Below are positions 38,319 through 48,949 of a DNA stretch of 64,000 nt, piece by piece. Both the position numbers and the translations under genes were made by a program. The stretch is taken from the NCBI GenBank assembly GCA_020847695.1, contig JADLBP010000211.1, forward strand, positions 62,001 to 126,000. Direction: 5' to 3'. Origin of the DNA: Planctomycetota bacterium. GTDB taxonomy: Bacteria; Planctomycetota; UBA1135; GCA-002686595. Within the stretch, counting starts at the first letter, position 1. Each line of letters opens with the position of its first letter. The notes under the pieces were generated by a model that saw nothing but the letters and a program-made list of their open reading frames with translations, was not told where the DNA came from and did no database searches.

Positions 38319-39032
38319 TCAGCGCGAGCAGCGGAACGAATCCCGGACCGCGGCGAGTTGCGTCCACACGGCGTCGTCCGACGGGCGAGGCGACACGCGG
38401 AACAGCGCGACCGTGCGGTCTTGCACCTCGCAGCGGAAGGACTCGACTTCGAGTTGGAGCTCGATGCGCGCGTGCGTCGCGAACGGGTCGTACGACGAAA
38501 CCGTGCCGCGCCAGTGCGTGCGCGTCGAATCGTCGGAAGGCGCGGCCACCAGGCGACTGACGACCTTCGCGCGCTCCGCGTCGAAGTCGGAGCCCTCGAC
38601 GGCCGCGGACAGCCCCTCGAAGTAGGCCGCGAGCTCCTCGTTCAGCCGGTTCGCGTCCAACTCGACCTCGCCTTCGAGCCACCACACGAACGCGTACGTC
38701 CAGAACTGCTCGCTCGCCGCGTCGAACATCCCCGGCGCGAAGCGCAGCTCCTCGAGGCCGCGGTAGGGGAGGCTCGGCGCGAAGCCGAGCGGGAACGGGA
38801 TCGTCTCGGAGCGCCAACCGGGCGGCAGCGGCCAGGCGAACGGCAGCGGCTCGCGCGGCGCCGGCTCGTCCGCCGGTCGCGCCGGCTGCGCGCCAACCGG
38901 CTCGCTCGCCGGCGCTGCGATGACCTCGACGCGCGTCGCCGCGCGCTCGCCGGCCCGCACGTCGGTGCACGCCGACGATGCCGCGAGCCCCAGCACCGCC
39001 GACAGCGCCCCGAGCGCGCTCGCGCGTCGCAT
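38319..39032 (-). CDS. Putative secreted lipoprotein, function unknown
   Basis: Signal/lipobox-like 'MRRASALGALSAVLGLAASSAC'; non-low-complexity C-terminal region. Confidence 0.75.
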   Translation of the reverse strand: MRRASALGALSAVLGLAASSACTDVRAGERAATRVEVIAAPASEPVGAQPARPADEPAPREPLPFAWPLPPGWRSETIPFPLGFAPSLPYRGLEELRFAPGMFDAASEQFWTYAFVWWLEGEVELDANRLNEELAAYFEGLSAAVEGSDFDAERAKVVSRLVAAPSDDSTRTHWRGTVSSYDPFATHARIELQLEVESFRCEVQDRTVALFRVSPRPSDDAVWTQLAAVRDSFRCSR

Positions 39033-39217
39033 CCGTCCGTAGTCGAGCGCTCTCCCGTGCATCGCGTCCTCCGGCGGGCAGCGTACCCGGCCCGCTCGGC
39101 GCACTCCACGAACTCCGCGGCGACCGCGCCGCGGCCCGAGCGCTCACCTCGCGGGATCCGGCGTCGATCGCCGCCCTCGGACGCTAAGCTCTCGCGCCCG
39201 AGCGGAGCCCCGAACCC

Positions 39218-40582
39218 GTGTCCTTCACCGAACAAGAGATCCTCGAAACCGTCCGGATGTTCGAGCTCGAGACGCTCGACATCCGCACGACCACGCTCGG
39301 CATCAACCTGCTCGACTGCGCCGACCCGGACATCGAGTCGGCCTGCGAGAAGGTCTACGCCAAGATCGTCCACCAAGCACGCGACCTGGTGAAGGTCGGC
39401 CAGTCGATCACCGCCGACTACGGCATCCCGATCGTCAACAAGCGCATCGCGGTCACGCCGATCTCGCTGGTCGCCGCCGCGTGCGGGAGCGACGACCTCG
39501 TGCCGTTCGCGCGCGCGATGGACGCCGCTGCGAAAGCGGTCGGCGTCGACTTCATCGGCGGCTTCACCGCCTACGTCCACAAGGGCTACACCAACGCCGA
39601 CCGCGCGCTGATCGAGTCGATCCCGCGCGCGCTCGCCGAGACCGACCACGTCTGCTCCTCGATCTCGCTCGCTTCGACGCGCGCCGGGATCAACATGGAT
39701 GCGGTCGGCCACTTCAGTCGCATCGTGCTCGCGACCGCGAAGCTGACGGCGGATCGCGGCGGGCTCGGTTGCGCGAAGCTCGTGTGCTTCTGCAACACCG
39801 TCGAGGACAACCCGTTCGTGGCGGGCGCTCACATCGGGATCGGCGAGGGCGAGACCGTGCTCAACGTCGGCGTCTCCGGCCCCGGCGTGGTGCGTTCCGC
39901 GCTCGCCCGGCTCGGGCCCGACGCCGATCTGCTCGCGGTCGCCGAGACGATCAAGCGCACCGCGTTCAAGATCACGCGCATGGGCGAGCTCGTCGGCCGC
40001 GAAGCCGCGCGCCGACTCGGCACGACGTTCGGCATCGTCGACGTATCGCTCGCGCCGACGCCTGCGATCGGCGACTCGGTCTCCGACATCCTCGAGCTGA
40101 TCGGCGCCGAACGCACCGGCGCGCCCGGCACGACCGCGGCGCTCGCGCTCTTGACCGACGCGGTCAAGAAGGGCGGCGCGATGGCGAGCTCGTCGGTCGG
40201 CGGCCTCTCCGGCGCGTTCATCCCGGTCAGCGAGGACGCCGGCATGATCGCGGCGGTGCGCGACGACGCGCTCAGCCTCGCCAAGCTCGAAGCGATGACC
40301 GCGGTGTGCTCGGTCGGCCTCGACATGGTCGCGGTACCCGGCGACACGCCGCCCGCGACGATCGCGGGCATCATCGCGGACGAGATGGCGATCGGCATGA
40401 TCAACAACAAGACGACCGCGGTCCGGATCATCCCCGTCCCGGGCAAGGGGCCGGGCGAGACCGTCGAGTGGGGCGGCCTGCTCGGCACCGCGATCGTCCA
40501 AGACCCCGGCAAGTACTCCTGCGAGCGCTTCTACCTGCGCGGCGGCCGCATCCCGGCACCCTTGCAGGGTTACAAGAACTGA
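39218..40582 (+). CDS. DUF711/UPF0210 (PFL family) protein
   Basis: '[14 protein letters not shown]', '[30 protein letters not shown]', '[44 protein letters not shown]'; GTG start. Confidence 0.93.
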   Translation: MSFTEQEILETVRMFELETLDIRTTTLGINLLDCADPDIESACEKVYAKIVHQARDLVKVGQSITADYGIPIVNKRIAVTPISLVAAACGSDDLVPFARAMDAAAKAVGVDFIGGFTAYVHKGYTNADRALIESIPRALAETDHVCSSISLASTRAGINMDAVGHFSRIVLATAKLTADRGGLGCAKLVCFCNTVEDNPFVAGAHIGIGEGETVLNVGVSGPGVVRSALARLGPDADLLAVAETIKRTAFKITRMGELVGREAARRLGTTFGIVDVSLAPTPAIGDSVSDILELIGAERTGAPGTTAALALLTDAVKKGGAMASSSVGGLSGAFIPVSEDAGMIAAVRDDALSLAKLEAMTAVCSVGLDMVAVPGDTPPATIAGIIADEMAIGMINNKTTAVRIIPVPGKGPGETVEWGGLLGTAIVQDPGKYSCERFYLRGGRIPAPLQGYKN

Positions 40583-40764
40583 CGCGGCGCCGGTGCCACG
40601 TTCGTGGGCCGGCCGCGACGGAAGTTCCGTCCGTCGTCCCGATCGGAGTCCCGTTTCACGCGGGAAACGAACGATCTCAAGCGCGCGGCCGGCGCGGTCG
40701 AAGTTGGGGTGTCGCGCGCGATCCGTGCGCGCTCCCCCGAGTCCCCTCGACCGACCGAAACGCC

Positions 40765-42285
40765 TTGGCCGATCGCATCCTCATCGTCGACGACGCCCGC
40801 GAAGTGCTCGCGAGCTTCGAACGTTTGCTCGGCAGGAGTTTCGACGTCGTCACCGCTTCGAGCGGCGAGCGCGCGCTCGAGCTCTGCCGCGAACAGGGCC
40901 CCTTCGCCGTCGTGGTCGCCGACTACGAGATGCCCGGGATGAAGGGGATCGAGCTCCTGATGCGCGTGCGCGAGCACTGGCCGCACACCGTGCCGATCAT
41001 GATCACCGGCGTGGTCGACGTCGACGTCGCGATCGATGCGCTGCACAACGGACGGATCTTCCGCTTCCTCGAGAAGCCGTGTCCTCCGGGGCTCCTGACC
41101 ACCGCGATCGAGGACGCGCTCGCCGAGCACCGGCGCATCGCGCGGGAACACGAGCTCGCCAACACGCTGCGCTTCTCGCGCGAGACGTTGGCGCGGTTCA
41201 ATCAGACGCTGAACGGCTTGATCGACGAGCAGACCGAGGCGTTGCTGCGCCTCAACCGGTTCGTCAGCGACCTCAACGCCGCCGATTCGCTGCAGGAGAT
41301 CGGCGAGCTTGCGGCGCGCGCCGCGCGCGACTTGGTCGGCGACCGCGCGGTGTCGGTCGAGATCTGCTCCCGGCCCGGCGGCGGCGTCGAATGCCGCTCG
41401 ATGCTCGGTCCGGCGGCGAGCGGAGAGCAGCGGCGCGAGCCCGCGCACTCGCCCGACGGCGAGATCGGCTGCATCCGCGTCGACGAGCACGATTCCGCCG
41501 GGCGGCCGATGAGCTCGCTCCAGGCGAGCCTGCTCGCCGCGATCGCGGGCTCGACCGCGGTCGCCGCGCACAACCAGGTGCGCAGACGCGAGCGCGACGA
41601 AGCGCAGCACGCGACGATCCTCGCGCTCGCGAAGCTCGCGGAGCAACGGGACAACGAGACCGGCAAGCACCTCGAGCGCGTCAGCCTCTACTGCACGCTG
41701 ATCGCCGAAGGGCTGCGCGAAGACGGCTGCTACCGCGACGTGATCACCGACGGCTTCGTGCGCGATATCTACCGTTGCGCCCCGTTGCACGACATCGGCA
41801 AGGTCGGGATCCCCGACGCGATCCTGCTGAAGCCCGGAAAGCTGACGCCGGACGAGTGGGTCGTGATGAAGACGCACACCGAGATCGGCGCCGAAACGCT
41901 GCGCACGGTGATGGAGCACAACGGCACGCAGAGCTTCCTGCGGATGAGCCTCGACATCGCGTGGTGCCATCACGAGTACTGGAACGGCCTCGGCTATCCG
42001 CGCGGCCTCGCCGGCGAAGCGATCCCGCTCTCCGCGCGCATCCTCGCGTTGGCGGACGTGTACGACGCGTTGACGACCGTGCGCGTGTACAAATCGGCAT
42101 GGACGCACCAAGCCGCGCTCGACTGGATCCGCAAGGAATCCGGGACGCACTTCGATCCGCTGTGCGTCGCGAGCTTCGTGAAGCGCGAGCAGCTCGCCGA
42201 CCAGATCCGCGCGCGGCTCGCCGACAGCCGCGACGAAGTGCTCGCGCACCTCGGTGTGTCCGGCGCGAGCTCGCACGCGGCGTGA
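40765..42285 (+). CDS. Response regulator with receiver domain and HD-GYP domain
   Basis: 'RILIVDDAREVL', 'VVVADYEMPGMKGIELL', 'EKP'; HD-GYP: 'CAPLHDIGKVGIPDAILLKPGKLTPDEW', 'HHEYWNGLGYPRGLAG'; TTG start. Confidence 0.92.
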   Translation: MADRILIVDDAREVLASFERLLGRSFDVVTASSGERALELCREQGPFAVVVADYEMPGMKGIELLMRVREHWPHTVPIMITGVVDVDVAIDALHNGRIFRFLEKPCPPGLLTTAIEDALAEHRRIAREHELANTLRFSRETLARFNQTLNGLIDEQTEALLRLNRFVSDLNAADSLQEIGELAARAARDLVGDRAVSVEICSRPGGGVECRSMLGPAASGEQRREPAHSPDGEIGCIRVDEHDSAGRPMSSLQASLLAAIAGSTAVAAHNQVRRRERDEAQHATILALAKLAEQRDNETGKHLERVSLYCTLIAEGLREDGCYRDVITDGFVRDIYRCAPLHDIGKVGIPDAILLKPGKLTPDEWVVMKTHTEIGAETLRTVMEHNGTQSFLRMSLDIAWCHHEYWNGLGYPRGLAGEAIPLSARILALADVYDALTTVRVYKSAWTHQAALDWIRKESGTHFDPLCVASFVKREQLADQIRARLADSRDEVLAHLGVSGASSHAA

Positions 42286-42694
42286 GGGGAGCCCTCGTGC
42301 GGTCGCCGAGCGCGCGGCGTCGTCGCTAGCCCGGGCCGAGCGCATCGCGCGCGGCCGAAGCGCAGCACCGCGGGCTCTAGTTGCCTGCGCGAAGGCGCAC
42401 ACGCCGGTCGCCTCGCCGACCGGCTTCCCAGTGCGCGCGTCCCCGAGCCGACGGGACACGACACGCAGGCGCGGCCGAAGCACCGCGCGGCCGAACGACG
42501 GCATGTCTGCGGGACGGTCGGGTGGTTCACGTGGCGAGATCGCGATGCGGCGCTGCCTTGCGGCGGCGACACGGCGCCGTGTGATGCCGTGAGGCCGTGA
42601 GCGCGCGACGCTGCGCTGCTGCGACGCTCCATCGGAGCGATGTTGCGGTGGCGCGCGGGCCGCCGAGCACCGAGCACGCGACGGAATTCGTTCG

Positions 42695-43996
42695 GTGACG
42701 ATGTGCGCGCGCGGCCGCGGTGTCATCCTGCTCGGCTCGATGGAAGCCTGGCGTCGGACGCAGCGCGCGGTGTGGTTCGCCAACCTGGTCACCGCGGCGG
42801 GGATGATGAGCTTCCTGCCGTTCTTCCCGAGCCACTTGCAGGCGCTCGGTCTCGAGGATCGGGGTGAGATCGCGACGTGGGCGGGCGTGCTGTATGGCGC
42901 CGCACCGCTGTCCGCGGCGGTGATGAGCCCGATCTGGGGCGCGGTCGGCGATCGAGTCGGCCGCAAGGTGATGGTGTTGCGCTCGATGCTCGCGATCGCG
43001 CTGTTCGTCGGCGCGATGGCGTTCGCGACGTCGCCTTGGCAGATCCTGGTGCTCCGGCTGCTGCAGGGGGCGTTCTCGGGTTTCGTCGCGCCGAGCCTGA
43101 CGTTGGTCAGCGTCGCCGCGCCCGCCGATCGACAAGGCTCGATCTCCGCGTCGCTGCAGCAAGCGATGACGGTCGGCGCGGTCGCGGGCCCGGCGCTCGG
43201 CGAGTTCGCGCGCGCGCACGGCGGCATCCGCGCGGCGTACCTCGTCGTCGCCGCGCTCGCATTGCTCTCCGCCGGTTGCGTCGCGCTGTTCGCGCAAGAG
43301 CATGCCGGCCATCGTCGCGTCGCCGTGGTCGAGCGCGAATCGGGCGCCGACTCGCGCGGTCGCGCGAGTTGGCGCGGCGCGTTGCGAGCGAGCTTCGGCG
43401 ATCTCGCGGAACTGCGCACGAACCGCGCGTTGCGCGCGGCGGTCGTGCTGACGTTCTGGTTGCAGTTCGGCATGGGCGCGACGACTCCGATGCTCGAGCT
43501 CGTCGTGCAGGACTTCCCGAGCGACGCCGCGCACGTCTTGCCGCTCTCCACCGGCGCGTTGTTCAGCGCGGTCGCGATCGCGAACCTCGTGTTCCTGCCG
43601 TGGTGGGGTCGCTTCGGCGATCGACACGGGCACGCGCGGGCGCTGCTTGCATGCTCGTGTCTCTCGGGCGCCGTGCTCGCGTTGCACGCGCTGCCGCTCT
43701 CGTTCGACGGTCTGATGGCGATGCGCTTCGCGCTCGGCGCGGTGATGGCGGGCGCCGGTCCGCTCGCGTTCGGCGTCGCCGCGGCGGAGTCGTCGACCCA
43801 CGGCCGCGGCGGCGCGTTCGGCGTCGTGTTCGCCGCGCGCTGCCTCGCGGTCGCGATCGCCGCGGCGCTCGGCGGCAGAGGTTTCGGCTGGCTGGGCGCG
43901 CGTGGGCTCTTCCTGGTCGCAGGCGGGCTGGTGCTCGCGTCGGTCGCGTGGTGCGCGGCGCGGTCCCGCCGCACGAGACCGGTCGGCGCTCCGTGA
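42695..43996 (+). CDS. MFS transporter
   Basis: 12-TM pattern; 'WGAVGDRVGRKVMVLRSMLAIALFV', 'GRFGDRHGHARALLACS'; true start may be ATG 42740. Confidence 0.9.
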   Translation: MTMCARGRGVILLGSMEAWRRTQRAVWFANLVTAAGMMSFLPFFPSHLQALGLEDRGEIATWAGVLYGAAPLSAAVMSPIWGAVGDRVGRKVMVLRSMLAIALFVGAMAFATSPWQILVLRLLQGAFSGFVAPSLTLVSVAAPADRQGSISASLQQAMTVGAVAGPALGEFARAHGGIRAAYLVVAALALLSAGCVALFAQEHAGHRRVAVVERESGADSRGRASWRGALRASFGDLAELRTNRALRAAVVLTFWLQFGMGATTPMLELVVQDFPSDAAHVLPLSTGALFSAVAIANLVFLPWWGRFGDRHGHARALLACSCLSGAVLALHALPLSFDGLMAMRFALGAVMAGAGPLAFGVAAAESSTHGRGGAFGVVFAARCLAVAIAAALGGRGFGWLGARGLFLVAGGLVLASVAWCAARSRRTRPVGAP

Positions 43997-44094
43997 ACTT
44001 ATCCACCGGCTTTCCACAATCCGTAGTGGGGGATTGTCAGGCCTGGCCCCGGCGGTAGTGTGTCGCGCCGACCCCCAGTTCCGCGGAGCAAGCG

Positions 44095-44781
44095 ATGCGC
44101 AAACCGGTTCGGATCTACTTCGTCGGCGCCCACTCGACCGGCAAGACCACGCTCGCGCGTTGGGTTCGCGACCACTACGACCTGCCGATGATCTCCGAGG
44201 TCGCGCGCGGCGTGCTCGCGGAGATGGAGGAGCGGCTCGATCAGATTCGTTCGAACCTGGACGTCGTCGATCGCTACCAGACGCAGGTCTTCGAGCGGCA
44301 GATCGCCGCGGAAGCCGATCACCAAGGCGCATTCGTCAGCGACCGAGCGTTCTGCAACCTCGCGTACGCGGCGCATCATTCGACCGTGCTCGCCGATCTC
44401 GCGCGCGATCGGCGGCTCGCCGACTACATGGCGTCGGTTCGTGAGGGCATCGTGTTCTTCCTGCGGCCGCACGCGGAGTTGCTCTCCCACGACGGAGTGC
44501 GCGCCGGCGTCGCGTGGGAGGAAGTCGTGCGCATCGACGGCATGGTCAAGTTCATGCTCGAGATGTTCGCGGTGCCGTACATCCCGGTCGAGTCGCTCGC
44601 GATGCAGGAGCGCGTGCGCCTGATCGAGCGCGTGCTCTCGCTCGCGGGCGTCGATCGCGCGCACGACGTGCAAGCGCCGATGGAATCGGTGCCCGCGCGG
44701 CGCGCGACGCTGCGCCCGACGCGCCGCGACGGCAATGGCGAGGGCTCCGGTCTTCGCAATTCCGAAACAGCGAGCCTCTGA
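44095..44781 (+). CDS. AAA_28/NadR-like P-loop ATPase
   Basis: 'RIYFVGAHSTGKTTLARWV', 'DVVDRYQTQVFERQIAAEADHQGAFVSDRAFCNLAYAAHHS'. Confidence 0.85.
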   Translation: MRKPVRIYFVGAHSTGKTTLARWVRDHYDLPMISEVARGVLAEMEERLDQIRSNLDVVDRYQTQVFERQIAAEADHQGAFVSDRAFCNLAYAAHHSTVLADLARDRRLADYMASVREGIVFFLRPHAELLSHDGVRAGVAWEEVVRIDGMVKFMLEMFAVPYIPVESLAMQERVRLIERVLSLAGVDRAHDVQAPMESVPARRATLRPTRRDGNGEGSGLRNSETASL

Positions 44782-44955
44782 GATCGCGCGGCGCGGGCTC
44801 CGCGGACTCGACTTCGTCGATTCGCCGGGCCATCGCTCCGCACATGGGCGGATAACGAGCGCGATAGTCCCGCGCGGCGCTCCCTTGCGGGTTGGAGCGG
44901 AGTGGATACCCTCCTTCGCTCTCCAAACGTCCCCGACCCATCCAATCAACGAGCC

Positions 44956-45741
44956 ATGCTGATCCTCCCGATCTTCCTCCTCAGCGTTCCGACCGAATCC
45001 GCCGCGACGACCAGCGCGGTCGACACCGCGCCGGTTTCCGTGCAAGACGCCGCGCAACCGGTCGAGCCCAAGTGGACCGGCGCCGTCAGCCTCGGTCTGT
45101 CGGTCTTCGACGGCGACACCGATACGCGCAGCGCGACCGCAACCGCCGACGCCGAGTACCGCCGCGAGCACGATCGCACGACGGTCGGCTTCTACTGGAA
45201 CTACCAACAAGACAAGAACGCGACGCCGTCGATCACGCAGCGTCGCACCGGCCTCAAGGCGAAGTACGACTACTTCTTCTCGAAGCGCACGTACGGTCTG
45301 GTCCAGGGCAGCGCGGAAGCCGACAAGGCCGCCGACGTCAAGCTGCGCACGACGATCGGCGTCGGCGCCGGTCATCAGTTCCTCGAAGACGAGGCGTGGA
45401 TCGGCTCGGGCACGTGGAAGGTCTCGGCGGAAGCCGGCGTCGCGCAGTTCGACGAGGACTTCAACGTCGCGCAGGACAGCGACTACATCACGGCTCGCGC
45501 GGCGTACTCCGCCGAATGGAAGGCGAGCGAGAAGTGGAGCCTCTCGCAGAACTGCGAGATCTTCCCGTCGCTCGAGGACTCGAGCGACCTGTTCATCAAG
45601 CTCGACACGCGCGGCAAGATCGCGCTGACGGAGAAGATGTTCGGCCAGATCCAGTGGCTGTGGACGTACGACAACACGCCGGCCGCCGGCCTGTCGCGCA
45701 CGAACGATCTCTACGCGCTGACGCTCGGTTGGAGCTTCTGA
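44956..45741 (+). CDS. DUF481/YdiY-family outer-membrane protein
   Basis: Signal peptide; '[47 protein letters not shown]'; C-term '..[10 protein letters not shown]'. Confidence 0.85.
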   Translation: MLILPIFLLSVPTESAATTSAVDTAPVSVQDAAQPVEPKWTGAVSLGLSVFDGDTDTRSATATADAEYRREHDRTTVGFYWNYQQDKNATPSITQRRTGLKAKYDYFFSKRTYGLVQGSAEADKAADVKLRTTIGVGAGHQFLEDEAWIGSGTWKVSAEAGVAQFDEDFNVAQDSDYITARAAYSAEWKASEKWSLSQNCEIFPSLEDSSDLFIKLDTRGKIALTEKMFGQIQWLWTYDNTPAAGLSRTNDLYALTLGWSF

Positions 45742-45838
45742 TCGCGACTTCCAGAGCGAGCATCCGTGCGTCAGGCGCCGGGTGCTCGCCGCACTTCCCA
45801 CGGAACCGTCCCATTCCCACCCAGCAGGAGTTCAAGTC

Positions 45839-46216
45839 ATGGGCATGATGCAAGAGTTCAAAGAGTTCGCCATGAAGGGCAACGTCGTCGACATGGCCGT
45901 CGGCGTCGTGATCGGAGCTGCCTTCGGCAAGATCGTGTCGTCGATGGTCAACGACATCATCATGCCGTTGGTCGGTCTGATCCTCGGCGGCGTCGACTTC
46001 ACGAAGCACGCGCTGTCGATCGACAAGGCGAGCGCCTCGCTGCAGACGCTGTCGGGCGAAGCCGCGATCAAGGCCGCGACCGACGCCGGTCAGTCGGTCG
46101 TGAAGTACGGCGCGTTCCTCCAGAACGTCCTCGACTTCATCATCGTCGCGTTCGCGATCTTCATGGCCGTGCGCATCATGAACAAGATGCGCAAGCAAGC
46201 GCCGCCCGCGAAGTAG
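45839..46216 (+). CDS. mscL: Large-conductance mechanosensitive channel
   Basis: '[49 protein letters not shown]'. Confidence 0.97.
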   Translation: MGMMQEFKEFAMKGNVVDMAVGVVIGAAFGKIVSSMVNDIIMPLVGLILGGVDFTKHALSIDKASASLQTLSGEAAIKAATDAGQSVVKYGAFLQNVLDFIIVAFAIFMAVRIMNKMRKQAPPAK

Positions 46217-47249
46217 TCAGTCCGGGAGCACCAGCGCGCTCCGCAGCGCCGCGGCCAACTCGCGCCGGACCACCGTCGGCGAGAGCGAGCTCGCAGCGAG
46301 ACAGCGGTTGTGCTCCTCGAATGCATCGAGCCCCTCGACCCCGAACCAGAGTTCGGGCGAGGGGCTCGAGCTGTCTTCCGCGCGCCATGCGAGCGGCGCG
46401 GCCGCGTCCACGCGCTCGAGTTGATTCAAGCGCGCCGCGAGCGCCGCGAGGTCCGGACGCGGCAGCCGTGCCGGCTCCGCGCCGTCGAACCACGAGCGCG
46501 TGCCGATCACGAAGCGGTAGTGCGTGCCGTCGGGCCGCGGCGCGACGGTCAGGATCCGATCGCGCGGCGTGGAGCCGAAGAGCGCGTGTCGGCCGGGCGC
46601 GAACGGCGCGTGCACGTCCTTCGCTGTCCAGATCGACCAGTCGAGATGCACCAGGTCGTCGCGCGTCGCGCGCGCGAGCTCGGCGCGGCCGCGCGCGAGC
46701 GACTGGAGCGCGTCCTTCCAGAGCTCGCGATGGAGCTCGAGCTCGCCGTCGAGCAACGCGGGCAGTCGTTCGACGAGCTCGCGCGCGGCGAGCTCCCAGC
46801 GCGCCCACGAGTCGAGACCGACGAACCGCGCGGCGAGCGGCGAGCGCTCGCGATCCGCGAACGCCGCGACCAGGGCGTCGAGCGCGACCGCGGCGTCGCT
46901 CGGCGCTTCGAAGAAGTCGCCGGCGGCGGCGGCGTCGAGCAGCGCGCGCTCGCGCGGCAACGCTTCCTCCGGCCGCAGGAACGCGAACAACGCGAGCACG
47001 CCGTCGGTGTCGTCGTGGTTGTTGACGACCACGCGAGCGTCGCCGATCCAGCGCGCGCGCTCGGCGGCCGGGAGGCGCGCGAACGCGAGCACGATCCCGG
47101 TCGACAGCGGCCTCTTCAACTCCGTCGGCGTGCGATTGCCCGGCCAGTGGCTCAGGTTCAAAATCGGGCGCGTCCCACGCGCCGTCGACGCTGACCACGG
47201 GCTCCGTTCCGAACGAGGGCCCGAGACGGAGCTCGAACGCGCCGCTCAC
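46217..47249 (-). CDS. DUF6687-like protein with apparent +1 frameshift near 47161-47165
   Basis: 'LNLSHWPGNRTPTELKRPLS..VVVNNHDDTDGVLALFAFLRPE' in one frame; upstream 'VVSVDGAWDAPD' in the other frame, with a GTG start at 47249 overlapping the upstream stop. Confidence 0.65.
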
Positions 47250-48913
47250 TGCTTGCCGTCGCCGCCCTTGCGCTCGAGCTGCTTCTTCAAGAGCGCGAGG
47301 TTGTTCTTCGAGTCGCGGTGCGCGATCTCGATCGCCGCGCGATCGTCCGGCGACAGGTCCTTGCGCGCGAGCTCCGTCTCGGCGCACGCGAAGGCCTTCG
47401 CGTAGAGCTCGAGCGCGCGCTCGAAGTCGCGCTCGAGGTTGTAGTGCAGGATCACCGCGGTGTCGTTCAGGTAGTTCGGGTTCTCCGGCGCGATCGAGAG
47501 CGCGGTTTCGTACGCCGCGAGCGCCCGCTCCCAGAACCCGACCAGCGTCTCGTGCGGCGTGTCCTTCTTGGTGCGCTTCAGCGCGTCCGCGTGGTCGCGC
47601 AGGAAGAGCCCGAGGTTGTTCCAGTGACGGCCGACCTCGGGGCTGACGCGCGTGCAGATCTCGCAGAGCAACGCAGCGTCGAGGTTCAGCGCCTCGCCCT
47701 CGTGCTTCTCCGGATTCGCGCACCAGCCGACCAGGTACTCGATCTCGGCGAGCGTCATCTCCTTCGCGGCGGCGATCGCGGCGGTGAGGCCGTTCGGATC
47801 GGCGTCGGAGAACGTGCGCAGCGCGGCGATCGCTTCGGGGTACTCCTGCTGCGAGTAGCAGGCCTTGTAGACGTAGAACCACGAGTTGACGAACTCCGGG
47901 TTCTTCGCCAGCGTCGCTCGGAACGCTTCTTCGGCCTCGGGGTACTTCTTGCGGTCGAAGCGCGCCCAACCGAGCCACCAGAGCAACGTCGCTTCGCCCC
48001 ACGCGTCGTCGGGATGCGCGACGAACGCGGTCTTCGCGGCCTCGAGCACCGCGAGCAACTCGTCGGCGCCGAGCGCCTGGTACGCCGCGAGGTAGTCGAC
48101 GGTGCTCGGCGACGCGACGATCGCGGTCGTGTAGGCGGCGGTCGCCTTGTCCTTCGCTTGTTTCCAGAGCTGCGCGTTGCCGAGCTCCTTCGCGGCTTCG
48201 GCGCGTTTCGCGCGCGAGCCGAGGTCGTCCTGGCCGGCGAGCTCGGCGAGCGCGCGCTCGAACGACTCGACCGCGACGGTCCAGTGCGCATCGGCTTCCG
48301 ACTTGGTCTTCTCGTCCGCCTGCGCGGAGACGAACTGCGACATCGCGATGCGCCCGCGCAGCGTCAGCGCGTCGGGGCTCTTCGGCGCGACGGTCACCGC
48401 ACGGTCGATCGCCTTGCGCGCGCGCGGCAGATCCGGCGCGAACCACGCGGCTTCGGCGAGCGGCAGGAACGCGTCGCGATAGCGTTCGCCGTTCGCCGTG
48501 GTCGCGCGTTCGAGGAACGTGACCGCGTCCGCGAACTGTTGGCCGACGAAGCCGCCGGGGTTGCCGCCGGCGACCGCCTGTTTCGCCAGCTCGACCAGGC
48601 CGATGCCCATCACGTAGTCGACGTCGGGGCCCTTCGCGCCGGCGGCTTGCGCTTGGTCCGCCGCCGCGAGCGCGTCCTCGACCTGCCCGAGCGCGATCTG
48701 GGCGCGCAGCACCCAGACGCGGGTGCGGAACTGGTCGCCGTCGCGTTTCGCGGCGTCTTCGAACAGCGCCATCGCTTCGTCGGGCTTGCCCGCGTCGAGC
48801 AGCGCGCGCCCGCGCGAGATCAGCGCGTCGAGCGACTCCTGCTCGACGAACGTGACGGCGGTCGGCGCGGGGAGCGGAGCGGGAACGCAGAACACGAAGA
48901 TGGGAACGAACAT
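47246..48913 (-). CDS. Secreted TPR-repeat protein
   Basis: Signal peptide 'MFVPIFVFCVPAPLPAPTAV'; repeated helical TPR units. Confidence 0.85.
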   Translation of the reverse strand: MFVPIFVFCVPAPLPAPTAVTFVEQESLDALISRGRALLDAGKPDEAMALFEDAAKRDGDQFRTRVWVLRAQIALGQVEDALAAADQAQAAGAKGPDVDYVMGIGLVELAKQAVAGGNPGGFVGQQFADAVTFLERATTANGERYRDAFLPLAEAAWFAPDLPRARKAIDRAVTVAPKSPDALTLRGRIAMSQFVSAQADEKTKSEADAHWTVAVESFERALAELAGQDDLGSRAKRAEAAKELGNAQLWKQAKDKATAAYTTAIVASPSTVDYLAAYQALGADELLAVLEAAKTAFVAHPDDAWGEATLLWWLGWARFDRKKYPEAEEAFRATLAKNPEFVNSWFYVYKACYSQQEYPEAIAALRTFSDADPNGLTAAIAAAKEMTLAEIEYLVGWCANPEKHEGEALNLDAALLCEICTRVSPEVGRHWNNLGLFLRDHADALKRTKKDTPHETLVGFWERALAAYETALSIAPENPNYLNDTAVILHYNLERDFERALELYAKAFACAETELARKDLSPDDRAAIEIAHRDSKNNLALLKKQLERKGGDGKQ

Positions 48914-48949
48914 GGCGGTCTCGTCGGAAGGGGAGGAGTTGGAGAGCTG

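Noticed and set aside
38191-38625. Possible ParE-type toxin after the antitoxin remnant
   Set aside because: GTG overlaps the antitoxin stop as expected for a TA pair, but the translation (MKFAFLASAGDHPDELARRC...) lacks ParE motifs and overlaps the opposite-strand lipoprotein gene; not supportable.
42286-42694. ~410-nt gap between the HD-GYP and MFS genes with short ORFs
   Set aside because: Short ORFs are GC-biased and mutually overlapping with no motif; no convincing ncRNA structure by eye.
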